Shown piece after piece: positions 33,166-42,248 of a stretch of DNA of 64,000 bases. The position numbers were made by a program, and so were the translations under genes. Every line of letters begins with the position of its first letter. The stretch's first letter is position 1. The stretch is from UMGS1519 sp050951005 (GTDB taxonomy: Bacteria > Actinomycetota > Coriobacteriia > Coriobacteriales > Eggerthellaceae): contig JBMNIP010000004.1 in assembly GCA_050951005.1 (NCBI GenBank), positions 310,001 through 374,000 of the forward strand. The letters are read 5' to 3'. The notes beneath the pieces were generated by a model that worked only from the letters and a program-made list of their open reading frames with translations, searched no databases and was not told the origin of the DNA.

Positions 33166-35799
33166 ATGCCGAAAACCGTTGCCGTCATCGACGGGAATTC
33201 CTTGATGCACCGTGCCTATCACGCTATTCCGCCCACCATGAACGCGGCGGATGGAACGCCGACGAATGCCTGCTTCGGGTTCATGTCCATGCTCATCAAG
33301 TTCATCGAGACCACTGCGCCCGATGCCATCGTCTGCGCCTTCGATGCGGGTAAGCCCAAGTTTCGCATCGAAGCCATGGAGCAGTACAAGGCGCAGCGCC
33401 CGCATATGGATGACGAGCTGCGCGTGCAGTTCCCGCTCATCGAGGAGCTGTTGGATGCCATGGCCATCCCCGTGGTGAAGGTGCCGGGTTGGGAAGGCGA
33501 TGACATTTTGGGAACCGTCGCGACCCGAGACGAGGCAAAGGGCTATCGCTCGCTTCTGGTGACGGGGGACAAAGATGCCTACCAGCTGGCCAGCGATCTG
33601 ACGAGCATCGTCACCACGAAGAAGGGCATTTCCGATGTGGCTGTCTACGGACCGGACGAGGTTTTCGACCGTTACGGTGTGACCCCGAGCCAGTTCCCGG
33701 ATTTCCTTGGCCTGAAAGGCGATTCTGCGGACAACATTCCCGGAGTGCCGGGCATCGGCGATAAAACCGCGGCAAAGTTCCTGCAGAAGTACGGGTCGCT
33801 CGAGGGGCTTTACGAGCACTTGGACGACCTGAAGGGAAAGCAGCTGGAGCACGTGCGCGATAACAAGGATGCTGCCTTCCTGTCACGCGAGATCGCCACG
33901 ATTGTGACGGATCTCGATTTCCCGCTTGACGTGGAATCGATCAGCTGGCCATCGTTCGACGAGCAGAAGGTGCGCGAAACCTTCATGAAGGTGGGTTTCC
34001 GCTCGCACCTGAACAAGGTGCTCAGGTTCCAGGGAACCGAAGAAGCGGAGGGGGCGGCCATTCCGCTTACCGCACACCAGGCGCTTGAAGGCGATGCGGC
34101 CGCTGCACTGGTCGAAAAGGCCTGTGCCGAGGGGATGCCGGTGGGTGTTGCCTATGCCGAAGGAGAGGCAACGCTGTTCGGCTCGAGTGCGCTGCTTGCC
34201 GTCGATGATGGCGAGCATGCCGCGATTTTCGAAGGCGATGGCGCGCGTGATGCCCTTGCCCGCCTGGTCGTCGACGGCAGGTGCGTGGCACATGATTTCA
34301 AGGCATTGGTGAAGCCGGTGTTCCCATCGGATACGGCCATCGAGGCGGCGGTGACGGCCGACCAGGTTCTGGACGCGCATTTCTTCGATGCTTCGCTTGC
34401 GGCCTATGTCTTGGATTCATCGGCGGACGGCTATACTCTGGCACACCTGTGCGAACGCTATCTGGGAGCAGCCCTGCCCCAGGCAGAGGAGCCGGGCAGC
34501 CGCGAGGACCTGCTGCTGCAGGCAGCGGCGCTCCAACGCCTGCGTGAACCGCTCTCGAAAGCGCTTGACGAGGACGGTACGCGTCCCATCTACGAGGAAT
34601 TCGATGCGCCGCTTGTGGGCGTGCTGGCTTGCATGGAGCGTACCGGTGCGGCCATCGATGCAGATACGCTTGCACAGATGGGCCAGGTGACCGGTAAGGA
34701 GATCGAGGATATCCGTGCCCAGATCTACCAGCTGGCGGGCGAGGAGTTCAACATCGACTCTCCCAAACAGGTCGGCCATATCCTGTTCGAGGTTATGGGC
34801 ATGAAGCCCCTGAAGAAGACAACGCGCGGCTATTCGACGAGTGCGGCGGTGCTGAAGCGCCTGGCGGAGGACAATGAGGTTCCGGCGCTTATCTTGCATT
34901 ACCGCGAGCTCGCCAAGCTGAAGTCCACCTATATCGACGCGCTGCCGAGCCTGCGGGCGGGAGACGGGCGCGTGCATACGCATTTCAACGAAACCGTGAC
35001 GACGACGGGCCGTTTGTCCTCAAGCCATCCCAACCTGCAGAACATTCCGGTGCGAACCGATTTCGGGCGCCATATCCGCGAGTGCTTCGTGCCATTGCAT
35101 GAAGGGGAGCTTTTCATGTCGGCGGACTACAGCCAAATCGAGCTGCGGCTGCTGGCGCACCTGTCGGGAGACGAGCATCTGGTTGCGGCTTTCAACAGCG
35201 GTGCGGACTTCCATGCCCAAACGGCAAGCCAGGTATTCGATGTGCCGATCGAGCAGGTGACGCCTCAGATGCGTTCACGGGCAAAGGCGGTGAACTTCGG
35301 GATCGTGTACGGTCAGCAGGCCTTCGGTCTTTCCCAGAGCCTGCATATCTCCTTCGAAGAGGCTCGCGAGATGATCGATAGGTACTTCGAGGTGTATCCC
35401 GGGGTACGTGCCTACCTGGACAAGACGGTTCAGGATGCTATCGCGAACGGTTACGCGGAAACGATGTACGGGCGCAAGCGCCACATTCCCGAACTGGTGG
35501 CGAAGAGCCGCAACCAGCGTTCGTTCGGAGAGCGTACGGCGATGAATCATCCGATGCAGGGGTCGGCGGCGGATATCATCAAGAAGGCGATGGTGCAGGT
35601 GCAGTCCCGCCTGCGGGAGGGCGGCTATGCCACGCGGATGATATTGCAGGTACACGACGAGCTGTGCTTCAGCGTGCCCAAAGCGGAGGTTTCCGAGGTA
35701 ACCGAGCTGGTCCGCGATGCCATGGAGCACGTCGAGAAGCTGAAGGTGCCGCTGATCGTGGATGTGAACAGCGACGAGAATTGGGCGTTGGCGCACTGA
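33166..35799 (+). CDS. polA: DNA polymerase I
   Basis: An 877-residue family A polymerase for gap repair and Okazaki fragment processing. The 5'-3' exonuclease domain (VAVIDGNSLMHRAYHAIPP, VPGWEGDDILGTVA, LLVTGDKDAYQLASD, GVPGIGDKTAAKFLQKYGSL) is intact. The middle 3'-5' exonuclease domain lacks the DxE proofreading motif (VGVAYAEGEATLFG in its place). The polymerase domain has RLSSSHPNLQNIPVR, FMSADYSQIELRLLAHLSGD, RSRAKAVNFGIVYGQQAFGLSQ and LQVHDELCF. I prefer the ATG at 33166; an upstream TTG at 33157 adds three residues. Confidence 0.97.
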   Translation: MPKTVAVIDGNSLMHRAYHAIPPTMNAADGTPTNACFGFMSMLIKFIETTAPDAIVCAFDAGKPKFRIEAMEQYKAQRPHMDDELRVQFPLIEELLDAMAIPVVKVPGWEGDDILGTVATRDEAKGYRSLLVTGDKDAYQLASDLTSIVTTKKGISDVAVYGPDEVFDRYGVTPSQFPDFLGLKGDSADNIPGVPGIGDKTAAKFLQKYGSLEGLYEHLDDLKGKQLEHVRDNKDAAFLSREIATIVTDLDFPLDVESISWPSFDEQKVRETFMKVGFRSHLNKVLRFQGTEEAEGAAIPLTAHQALEGDAAAALVEKACAEGMPVGVAYAEGEATLFGSSALLAVDDGEHAAIFEGDGARDALARLVVDGRCVAHDFKALVKPVFPSDTAIEAAVTADQVLDAHFFDASLAAYVLDSSADGYTLAHLCERYLGAALPQAEEPGSREDLLLQAAALQRLREPLSKALDEDGTRPIYEEFDAPLVGVLACMERTGAAIDADTLAQMGQVTGKEIEDIRAQIYQLAGEEFNIDSPKQVGHILFEVMGMKPLKKTTRGYSTSAAVLKRLAEDNEVPALILHYRELAKLKSTYIDALPSLRAGDGRVHTHFNETVTTTGRLSSSHPNLQNIPVRTDFGRHIRECFVPLHEGELFMSADYSQIELRLLAHLSGDEHLVAAFNSGADFHAQTASQVFDVPIEQVTPQMRSRAKAVNFGIVYGQQAFGLSQSLHISFEEAREMIDRYFEVYPGVRAYLDKTVQDAIANGYAETMYGRKRHIPELVAKSRNQRSFGERTAMNHPMQGSAADIIKKAMVQVQSRLREGGYATRMILQVHDELCFSVPKAEVSEVTELVRDAMEHVEKLKVPLIVDVNSDENWALAH

Positions 35800-35941
35800 C
35801 GGCGACCGCTGCGGATTGATGCGATCTGCCGGTCGCTTGCTCCTTGCTCGGCCGGTCAGGGCGCTGTCGATAGTATGTTGGATAACGGCTGCCACTACTT
35901 GTGGTCATAATGAGAAAAATCATCCGAGCGCGCGCAGGGCA

Positions 35942-35970
35942 TTGACGAACCGGCGTTTCCCGAGTAATAT
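35942..35970 (+). promoter_or_regulatory. Promoter for rplU-rpmA
   Basis: TTGACG (35942-35947), a 17-base spacer and TAATAT (35965-35970) form a near-consensus sigma-A type promoter 38 bases before the rplU ATG. Confidence 0.75.
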
Positions 35971-36007
35971 ACTCGCTTGCGTTTGAACACTTACAAGGAG
36001 ATTCTAC

Positions 36008-36334
36008 ATGTACGCTATCGTTAAGACTGGCGGCAAGCAATATAAGGCCGCACCGGGGGATATCCTGGAAATCGAGAAGCTTGAAGGCGCTGCAGGCGAC
36101 AAGGTTGCTCTTGAGGCCATTACCGTCGTCGACGGCGACAAGGTTGTTTCCGACCCTGCTGAGGCGGCAAAGACCAAGGTCGAGGCCGTTATCCTCGACC
36201 AGTTCAAGGCCGACAAGCAGCTGGTTTTCAAATTCAAGAAGCGTAAGAACTATAAGAAGCTGAACGGTCATCGTCAGCGTATGACGCGTGTTCAGGTTAC
36301 CGCTGTCGGTTCCGAGAAGTTCGACGCCGAGTAG
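36008..36334 (+). CDS. rplU: 50S ribosomal protein L21
   Basis: A 108-residue L21, slightly longer than the usual 103. It starts MYAIVKTGGKQYKAAPGDILEIEKLEG and has the conserved FKFKKRKNYKKLNGHRQRMTRVQVTAV end, which binds 23S rRNA. AAGGAG lies eight bases before the ATG. rpmA follows in 18 bases and the pair is driven by the promoter at 35942-35970. Confidence 0.98.
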   Translation: MYAIVKTGGKQYKAAPGDILEIEKLEGAAGDKVALEAITVVDGDKVVSDPAEAAKTKVEAVILDQFKADKQLVFKFKKRKNYKKLNGHRQRMTRVQVTAVGSEKFDAE

Positions 36335-36352
36335 CAGAGAGGGGAAGACATC

Positions 36353-36604
36353 ATGGCACACAAGAAGGGTCTTGGCTCCAGCCGTAATGGTCGCGATTCC
36401 CACGCACAGCGTCTGGGCGTGAAGCGTTTCGCCGGTGAGTCGGTTACTGCCGGCAACATCCTGGTCCGTCAGCGCGGCACGCATTTCCATCCGGGCGAGA
36501 ACGTCGGCCGCGGAAAGGACGATACGCTGTTCGCACTGTGCGACGGAACCGTCGAGTTCACGCACGGTCGCAAGCGCATGGTTCATGTGCATCCTGCCGA
36601 GTAA
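36353..36604 (+). CDS. rpmA: 50S ribosomal protein L27
   Basis: An 83-residue L27. It begins MAHKKGLGSSRNGRDSHAQRLGVKRFAGESVTAGNILVRQRGTHFHPGENVGRGKDDTLFALCDG. The flexible N-terminal AHKKG tail reaches the peptidyl transferase centre. There is no Firmicutes-type N-terminal extension requiring Prp cleavage. The order rplU-rpmA-obgE is widely conserved. Confidence 0.98.
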   Translation: MAHKKGLGSSRNGRDSHAQRLGVKRFAGESVTAGNILVRQRGTHFHPGENVGRGKDDTLFALCDGTVEFTHGRKRMVHVHPAE

Positions 36605-36632
36605 ACGGCGCGAAGCAGCATACGATGGTGTG

Positions 36633-36663
36633 GGAAGCCTCCTGAATCAGGGGGCTTCCTTTT
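36633..36663 (+). terminator. Rho-independent terminator after rpmA
   Basis: GGAAGCCTCCT pairs with AGGGGGCTTCC (11 pairs, one G-T) around GAATC, with TTTT following. It separates the ribosomal protein pair from obgE, which then needs its own promoter or read-through. Confidence 0.85.
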
Positions 36664-36806
36664 ACTATAATGACGAAGATGTTCCGGTCGGTGTCTGGAA
36701 ATGACATTCGGCCCATGGCCGGTGTGCCCGCGCAAGGCGGCTTTCCTGCGCACCGATTGATTCTGTACCGTTGATACGGCCGGCGGCGGATAAGGGAGTG
36801 AAATCG

Positions 36807-38207
36807 ATGTTCATCGACAAAGTGCGCATACATGTCAAGGGCGGTGACGGTGGAGCCGGCTGCATGAGTTTCCGCCGCGAGGCTCACGTGCCGAAAGGGG
36901 GGCCGGACGGCGGTGATGGCGGCCGTGGCGGCGATGTGATCCTGGAAGCCGATGGCAGCGTCTCCTCGCTTATCGACTATCGTTTCAAGCACCACTTCAA
37001 GGCCACGCGCGGCACGCACGGCAAGGGAAGCCGCATGCACGGCGCCGATGGGGAGGACCTGGTTCTCAAAGTACCGTTGGGTACGGTGGTTCATCTCATC
37101 GACCCTGAAACCGAGGAGGTCGGCGACCTGATTGCCGACCTGACCCATGAAGGAGAGCGCGTGATAGTGGCAAAGGGCGGCCATGGCGGCCGCGGTAACA
37201 TCCACTTCGTTACCTCCACCCGACGTGCCCCTTCGTTTGCCGAGCTGGGCGAGCCGGCTCAGGAACAATGGATCGAGATGGAAATGAAGCTTATGGCCGA
37301 TGCGGCCCTTGTGGGCATGCCCTCTGCCGGTAAGAGCTCCATCATCTCGCGGCTGTCGGCGGCGCGGCCGAAGATCGCAGATTATCCGTTCACCACCCTG
37401 GTTCCCAATCTGGGCATGGTCCGTGCCCGGGATACCGATTATGTCATCGCCGATGTGCCGGGCCTTATCGAGGGGGCGCATGAAGGCAAAGGCCTCGGCC
37501 ACGAGTTCCTGCGCCACATCGAGCGAACGGCGCTCATCGTGCACGTGGTGGACATGACGGGCGGCTACGAGGGGCGCGACCCAGTGGAGGACTACCGGAT
37601 CATCAATCGCGAGCTGGCCCTATATGCCGAGGAATTGGCTACCCGCCCACGTATCGTGGTAGCCAATAAAACCGATGTTCCCGGTACCGAGGAGGCGGTG
37701 GCGCGCCTTGCCGAAGCGGTGAAGGCCTCGTCGATAGAGGCTGCGGGCGGCGACGAATTCGCCGATAGCCCCATCGACCCCAAACTCTACTGCACGAGTG
37801 CCGTTACCGGTGAGGGCATGGAGGCTTTGAAGGAAGCCATCGGTTCGAAAGTCAAGAAGCTGCGTTCGGCGGCAGCTGAGGAACGCAAGGCGACCGAACA
37901 GCCTTACGAGCAGGTTTGGGAGTTGAAACGCCAAGCCCGGGATCGCAAGTTCACAGTGCAGAAGCTCTCCGATGGCGTGTTCCGCGTGGCGGGGCCGGCT
38001 GTCGAGCGCATGGTGATCCAAACGGATTGGGACAATGAGGAAGCCATCGCCTTCCTGCAGCATCGCTTCAAGCGGATGGGTGTCGACAAGGCCCTCGCGG
38101 ATGCGGGTGCGCGCGATGGCGACGAGGTGCGCATCGTCGAGGTTTCGTTCGACTTCGAGTCGCCGCTGACCCATGAAGACGAGTTCGAGGAGCTGGATGA
38201 GCAGTGA
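36807..38207 (+). CDS. obgE: GTPase Obg/CgtA
   Basis: A 466-residue GTPase involved in 50S subunit assembly and stress responses. The Gly-rich Obg fold (FIDKVRIHVKGGDGGAGCMSFRREAHVPKGGPDGGDGGRGGDVIL) is followed by the G-domain (GMPSAGKSSIISRL, DYPFTTLVPNLGMV, DVPGLIEGAHEGKGLGHEFLRHIERT, NKTDVPG) and a C-terminal OCT domain (YEQVWELKRQARDRKFTVQKLSDGVFRVAGPAVERMV). The ATG at 36807 follows AAGGGAG; the reading from 36771 would add 12 unneeded residues. It overlaps proB by four bases. Confidence 0.97.
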   Translation: MFIDKVRIHVKGGDGGAGCMSFRREAHVPKGGPDGGDGGRGGDVILEADGSVSSLIDYRFKHHFKATRGTHGKGSRMHGADGEDLVLKVPLGTVVHLIDPETEEVGDLIADLTHEGERVIVAKGGHGGRGNIHFVTSTRRAPSFAELGEPAQEQWIEMEMKLMADAALVGMPSAGKSSIISRLSAARPKIADYPFTTLVPNLGMVRARDTDYVIADVPGLIEGAHEGKGLGHEFLRHIERTALIVHVVDMTGGYEGRDPVEDYRIINRELALYAEELATRPRIVVANKTDVPGTEEAVARLAEAVKASSIEAAGGDEFADSPIDPKLYCTSAVTGEGMEALKEAIGSKVKKLRSAAAEERKATEQPYEQVWELKRQARDRKFTVQKLSDGVFRVAGPAVERMVIQTDWDNEEAIAFLQHRFKRMGVDKALADAGARDGDEVRIVEVSFDFESPLTHEDEFEELDEQ

Positions 38208-39367
38208 GCAACGATCGTTCGTTTTCAGCGGATAAGGCTGCCGCAGAGCACAAGCAGAAGATTCTGGTCGTGAAGGTTGGCACCTCGACGCTGACGGATG
38301 CTCCCGGTCATATCGATACCGGGTATCTGGATTACTTCGCCCGCCAGATCAGCGAGGTGCGCAAGAACGGTATCAAGCCCATCGTGGTCACCAGCGCCTC
38401 GATCGCCTGCGGCATGGGGGTGCTCGGTATCGAGGAGCGCCCGAGCGCCACGGCGGCGCTTCAGGCGGTCGCTTCGGTTGGAACCATCGAGCTGTCGCGT
38501 CTCTACGCCGAGGCGTTTGCCAGGGTTGGGATCTTAACCTCCAGCATCCTGCTGACGCGGAACGACACCAAGGACCGCTCGTCCTATATCCATGCTCGCG
38601 ATACCATCCGCCAGCTACTGGCCTGGGACGTGGTGCCCATCATCAACGAGAACGACACCGTGTCGGTCGAGCAGGTGCATTTCGGGGATAACGATACGTT
38701 GAGTGCGCTCGTCGCCTGCTTGATCAAGGCCGACGAGGCGGTAATCTTCAGCGATATCGACGGGTTGTTCGACAAGAACCCCGCCACGCACCCCGATGCC
38801 CAGCTGATCAGGCGGGTGGAGAGCATCAGCCCCGAGATCATGGCGATGGCCGAAGGGCCGGGCTCCAAGCAGGGCAGCGGCGGCATGATCACGAAGATCC
38901 GCGCCGCGCGCGTGCTGCTGGCTGCCGGCATTCCGTTGACCATCTGCCATGGGCGACGAAAGGACGCGCTGGTCGATGTGGTGAAGGGGCGGGAAGTCGG
39001 TACACGGTTCGAGAACCAGGCTACGCCGCACGAGATCACCCCGAAGAAGCTCTGGATCGCTCTGGGCGACTCGGCCCGTGGTTCCCTCGTCGTCGACGAG
39101 GGGGCGCGCGCCGCGCTGGTAGGCAAAGGCAGTTCCCTGCTCGCGGTCGGCGTAGTCGAGATCGGCGGGGAATTCGAAGAGGACGATATCGTGGATATCG
39201 TCGATGAGCATGGGCATTTGTTCGCACGCGGCAAGGTCGGCGCATCGAGCGATGAAGCCCGTTTGGCTTGCGGCCATTCCCAGCAGGATCTTGCAGGCAA
39301 CCGCCTGCTGGCGCATCTGGCGGATCGGCCATTGGTGCATCGCGATGATCTGATAGTGTTCGAGTAG
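38204..39367 (+). CDS. proB: Glutamate 5-kinase
   Basis: A 387-residue enzyme catalysing the first step of proline synthesis (glutamate to gamma-glutamyl phosphate). The amino acid kinase domain has ILVVKVGTSTLTD, VVTSASIACGMGVLG, NENDTVSVEQVHFGDNDTLSALVACLIKADEAVIFSDIDGLFDKNP and KQGSGGMITKIRAARVLLAAGI. A C-terminal PUA domain follows (GSLVVDEGARAALVGKGSSLLAVGV..GEFEEDDIVDIVDEHG). The GTG start overlaps the obgE stop (GTGA). proA lies 82 bases downstream. Confidence 0.96.
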   Translation: MSNDRSFSADKAAAEHKQKILVVKVGTSTLTDAPGHIDTGYLDYFARQISEVRKNGIKPIVVTSASIACGMGVLGIEERPSATAALQAVASVGTIELSRLYAEAFARVGILTSSILLTRNDTKDRSSYIHARDTIRQLLAWDVVPIINENDTVSVEQVHFGDNDTLSALVACLIKADEAVIFSDIDGLFDKNPATHPDAQLIRRVESISPEIMAMAEGPGSKQGSGGMITKIRAARVLLAAGIPLTICHGRRKDALVDVVKGREVGTRFENQATPHEITPKKLWIALGDSARGSLVVDEGARAALVGKGSSLLAVGVVEIGGEFEEDDIVDIVDEHGHLFARGKVGASSDEARLACGHSQQDLAGNRLLAHLADRPLVHRDDLIVFE

Positions 39368-39449
39368 CCGACCTGAGGGCGGAAAATCGCATCGGTTCTG
39401 TTACGCTTAGCAGGAAAAGATACCCGTACAGGCAAGGGGGCGCAGGCAT

Positions 39450-40712
39450 ATGGCGCAGATGACGGTGAAGGAACAGGCGCTGCTGGCCAAGGAGGCAGCG
39501 CGGAAGATGGCTGTGGTATCTGCAGAGGCGCGCAACCGCGCACTGTGTAATATGGCGCATGCGCTTCGCGACCATACCGATCAGATCGTTGAGGCGAATG
39601 GCATCGATATGGATGCTGCGCGCAAGGACGGCATGAGCGCGCCGAAGCTCGATCGCCTGATGCTCGATGCTGAGCGTATCGAAGGCATGGCGCAGGCGCT
39701 CGAGAGCCTGGCTCTGCTGCCTGATCCGGTGGGCCAGATTCGCCAGGAGCGTACCCTGGCCTCTGGGGTGCAGCTTCAGCTGGTTACCGTGCCGATGGGT
39801 GTGGTTGCGATGGTGTACGAGGCGCGTCCGAATGTAACCGCCGATGCGGCAGGCATCTCGCTCAAGGCGGGCAACTCCTGCATCCTGCGCGGCGGCAGCT
39901 CGGCAGTGAATTCCAATATCGTCATTGCCGAGGTGCTGCGCCAGGCGGCAGTGGCTGCCGGTCTGCCCGAACACTGCATTACGCTGATCGGGACCAAGGG
40001 ACATGCCGCTACCGATGAGCTGCTGCGTCTGCGCGGCATCGTCGACCTGCTGATTCCCCGCGGCGGCGCGGGCCTGATCAACCATTGCGTGGAGACGGCG
40101 ACGGTACCGGTTATCGAGACCGGTACGGGAAACAACACCGTCTATGTGCATGCACCTGCCGACCTATCCGAGGCCGTGCGCATCATCATGAATGCGAAAT
40201 GCCAGCGCCCGGGCGTCTGCAACGCCATCGAGAACGTACTTGCCGACGAGGCATTAGCCCCAGAACTGTATGTCAAGCTGTTGCCGGCCCTTGCCGAAGC
40301 GGGGGTGGAGATTCGCGGCGACGAACCCGTACAGGAAGCAGGGGAACGCTGCGGCGTCGCCGTTGTTCCTGCGAAGGACGAGGACTGGGATACCGAGTAC
40401 CTGGATTTGATTATCAGCATCAAGACCGTGACGGGGCCCGATGAGGCCATCTCGCACATCAACGAGCACGGTACCGGCCATTCCGAATGCATTGTCACCG
40501 ACGATGAGGATGCTGCGGAACGGTTCCTGGCTTCGATAGATGCGGCAGCGGTTTACTGGAATGCCTCGACCCGTTTCACCGATGGCGGCGAATTCGGCTT
40601 GGGTGCAGAAATAGGCATTTCCACGCAGAAGACGCATGTGCGCGGGCCGTTCGCCTTGGAAGCGCTCGTTACCACGAAGTACCTGCTGCGGGGCACGGGC
40701 CAGGTCCGTTAG
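39450..40712 (+). CDS. proA: Gamma-glutamyl phosphate reductase
   Basis: A 420-residue aldehyde dehydrogenase-fold enzyme for the second step of proline synthesis, giving glutamate semialdehyde with NADPH. It shows PMGVVAMVYEARPNVTADAAGISLKAGNSCILRGGSSAVNSN, the active-site Cys in NAKCQRPGVCNAIENVL, and HSECIVTDDEDAAERFLASIDAAAVYWNASTRFTDGGEFGLGAEIGISTQKTHVRGPFALEAL. It is in the same direction as proB. Confidence 0.97.
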   Translation: MAQMTVKEQALLAKEAARKMAVVSAEARNRALCNMAHALRDHTDQIVEANGIDMDAARKDGMSAPKLDRLMLDAERIEGMAQALESLALLPDPVGQIRQERTLASGVQLQLVTVPMGVVAMVYEARPNVTADAAGISLKAGNSCILRGGSSAVNSNIVIAEVLRQAAVAAGLPEHCITLIGTKGHAATDELLRLRGIVDLLIPRGGAGLINHCVETATVPVIETGTGNNTVYVHAPADLSEAVRIIMNAKCQRPGVCNAIENVLADEALAPELYVKLLPALAEAGVEIRGDEPVQEAGERCGVAVVPAKDEDWDTEYLDLIISIKTVTGPDEAISHINEHGTGHSECIVTDDEDAAERFLASIDAAAVYWNASTRFTDGGEFGLGAEIGISTQKTHVRGPFALEALVTTKYLLRGTGQVR

Positions 40713-40742
40713 CGCAACCGCTTCCAAGGTGGTGGGGGAGAA

Positions 40743-41396
40743 ATGAAGATCTGCGAGCGTTTCAACCGGGTTGGTTTCGATGATAGAAGGCAGCATCGGC
40801 TGGGAATCTTCGGAGGCACATTCGACCCGATCCATATCGGTCATCTCGCGGCGGGCGAGCATGTGCGCGAGTCGCTGGGCATCGAAGCCATCGTTTTCAT
40901 GCCGGCAGGCGAACCGGTGTTCAAGCGCGACCGGGCGGTGACGCCGGGCATACAGCGCTTGGAGATGTGCCGGCTTGCAGTTGCGGGAAACCCGCATTTT
41001 GATGTCAGCAGCTTGGAGATCGACCGCGGTGGAGATACCTACACCATCGATACCTTACGGGAAGTTCGTGCGCATTATCCCGACAACGTCAAACTATTCT
41101 TCATCACAGGCGCTGATGCTATCATGGGTATCGGGAAGTGGCGCTCGGCAGCCGAGCTTGGCGAATTGGCCCAGTTTGTCGCCTTGACCAGGCCCGGATA
41201 CGATATCGATCCCGCCACGCGCTCGGATATCGAGCGCGCCACGCACCTCGGGGTCGAATATCAGCCGATTCCCGGGTTCAGCGTCTCTTCGAGCATGATC
41301 CGGCGCAACGTCACGCAAGGTCGCTCGATTCGCTATCTGGTGAGCGATGAAGTGCGTGAGTATATCAGGCAGAACGGCCTGTATCGCACGCAGTAG
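40743..41396 (+). CDS. nadD: Nicotinate-nucleotide adenylyltransferase
   Basis: A 217-residue nucleotidyltransferase making deamido-NAD from NaMN and ATP. The GTFDPIHIGHL motif (T/HxGH family) is near residue 25, and the second ATP motif reads PGFSVSSSMIRRNVTQGRSIRYLVSDEVREYI. A 15-residue N-terminal extension precedes the usual RLGIFGGTFD start. GGGGGAG precedes the ATG. The nadD-yqeK order is conserved; the usual third member, rsfS, is nearby but inverted. Confidence 0.96.
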   Translation: MKICERFNRVGFDDRRQHRLGIFGGTFDPIHIGHLAAGEHVRESLGIEAIVFMPAGEPVFKRDRAVTPGIQRLEMCRLAVAGNPHFDVSSLEIDRGGDTYTIDTLREVRAHYPDNVKLFFITGADAIMGIGKWRSAAELGELAQFVALTRPGYDIDPATRSDIERATHLGVEYQPIPGFSVSSSMIRRNVTQGRSIRYLVSDEVREYIRQNGLYRTQ

Positions 41397-41460
41397 CGAA
41401 AAATAGACAGGGGGATCGCCACAAGGCGGTTCCTTCGAGTAACGAACGAGGATGGATTCA

Positions 41461-42162
41461 ATGAGCAGCGAAGACGTCTACGGTGATGAGAACTACAAGG
41501 CTATGAAGAAGGCCCTGAAGGACCGGGTGAAGCCCGATCGCTACGACCATTGCAAACGCGTTGCGAAGACGGCGGTCGAGTTGGCGGAGATCTACGGCGT
41601 GGATGAGAAGAAGGCCCGTATGGCCGGTTTGCTCCACGACTGGGACAAGGCTCTTTCCCTGGATGAGGCGCGCGATCGGGTGACCGAGTTCGGATTGGAT
41701 ATCGATCCGATCGTCGTCACGGATATGCCCTACCTCCTGCATGGTCCCACCGGTGCGGCGGTACTGGGGCGCGATTATCCCGAGCTGGACAACGACGTGC
41801 TGCAGGCCATCTCCCGCCATACGCAGGGCGCACGCAACATGACCCCGCTCGACATGGTCATCTACATCGCCGACCTCATCGAGCCGGGCCGCAGCTACAA
41901 ACGCGTGAAGGCGGTGCGTAATGCGGTGGGCAAGGTCAGCTTGGAGGAGCTGTACTTCCTTGCATTCAAGAATGTGTACGAGTTCCTGATCAGCCAGAAC
42001 CGCCTGATGCATCCTCAGACGGCGGAGTTGTGGAACCATTTGGTCTATCGCCTGCAGATGGGCTCACACGAGCGGGCGCGTTCGAGCTTCGAGGCTCGTT
42101 CGCAGCTTGAGCCGCAACCGGGTGATTGGTTGGCGGCGGAGCGCACGATCGGCAACGAATAG
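41461..42162 (+). CDS. yqeK: YqeK-family HD phosphohydrolase (Ap4A hydrolase)
   Basis: A 233-residue HD-domain enzyme. Metal-binding motifs are YDHCKRVAKTAVELAEIYG, ARMAGLLHDWDKAL (HD) and LLHGPTGAAVL followed by AISRHTQGARNMTPLDMVIYIADLIEPGRSY. YqeK proteins split diadenosine tetraphosphate symmetrically to ADP. A C-terminal extension of about 40 residues (HERARSSFEARSQLEPQ..) is not usual for the family. I use the ATG at 41461, nine bases after GAGG; the ATG at 41452 touches that site. A terminator follows at 42181. Confidence 0.93.
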   Translation: MSSEDVYGDENYKAMKKALKDRVKPDRYDHCKRVAKTAVELAEIYGVDEKKARMAGLLHDWDKALSLDEARDRVTEFGLDIDPIVVTDMPYLLHGPTGAAVLGRDYPELDNDVLQAISRHTQGARNMTPLDMVIYIADLIEPGRSYKRVKAVRNAVGKVSLEELYFLAFKNVYEFLISQNRLMHPQTAELWNHLVYRLQMGSHERARSSFEARSQLEPQPGDWLAAERTIGNE

Positions 42163-42180
42163 CTTCTATGAGGGCAATTG

Positions 42181-42213
42181 GGGCGGCTGTCGAGAGGCAG
42201 CCGCCTTGCTTTG
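42181..42213 (+). terminator. Hairpin terminator after yqeK
   Basis: GGCGGCTG (42182-42189) pairs with CAGCCGCC (42198-42205) around an 8-base loop, followed by TTGCTTTG, 20 bases after the yqeK stop. Confidence 0.65.
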
Positions 42214-42248
42214 CCGTTCTCGGGGCTCAGAGCAAGAAGGAAGGTCAG

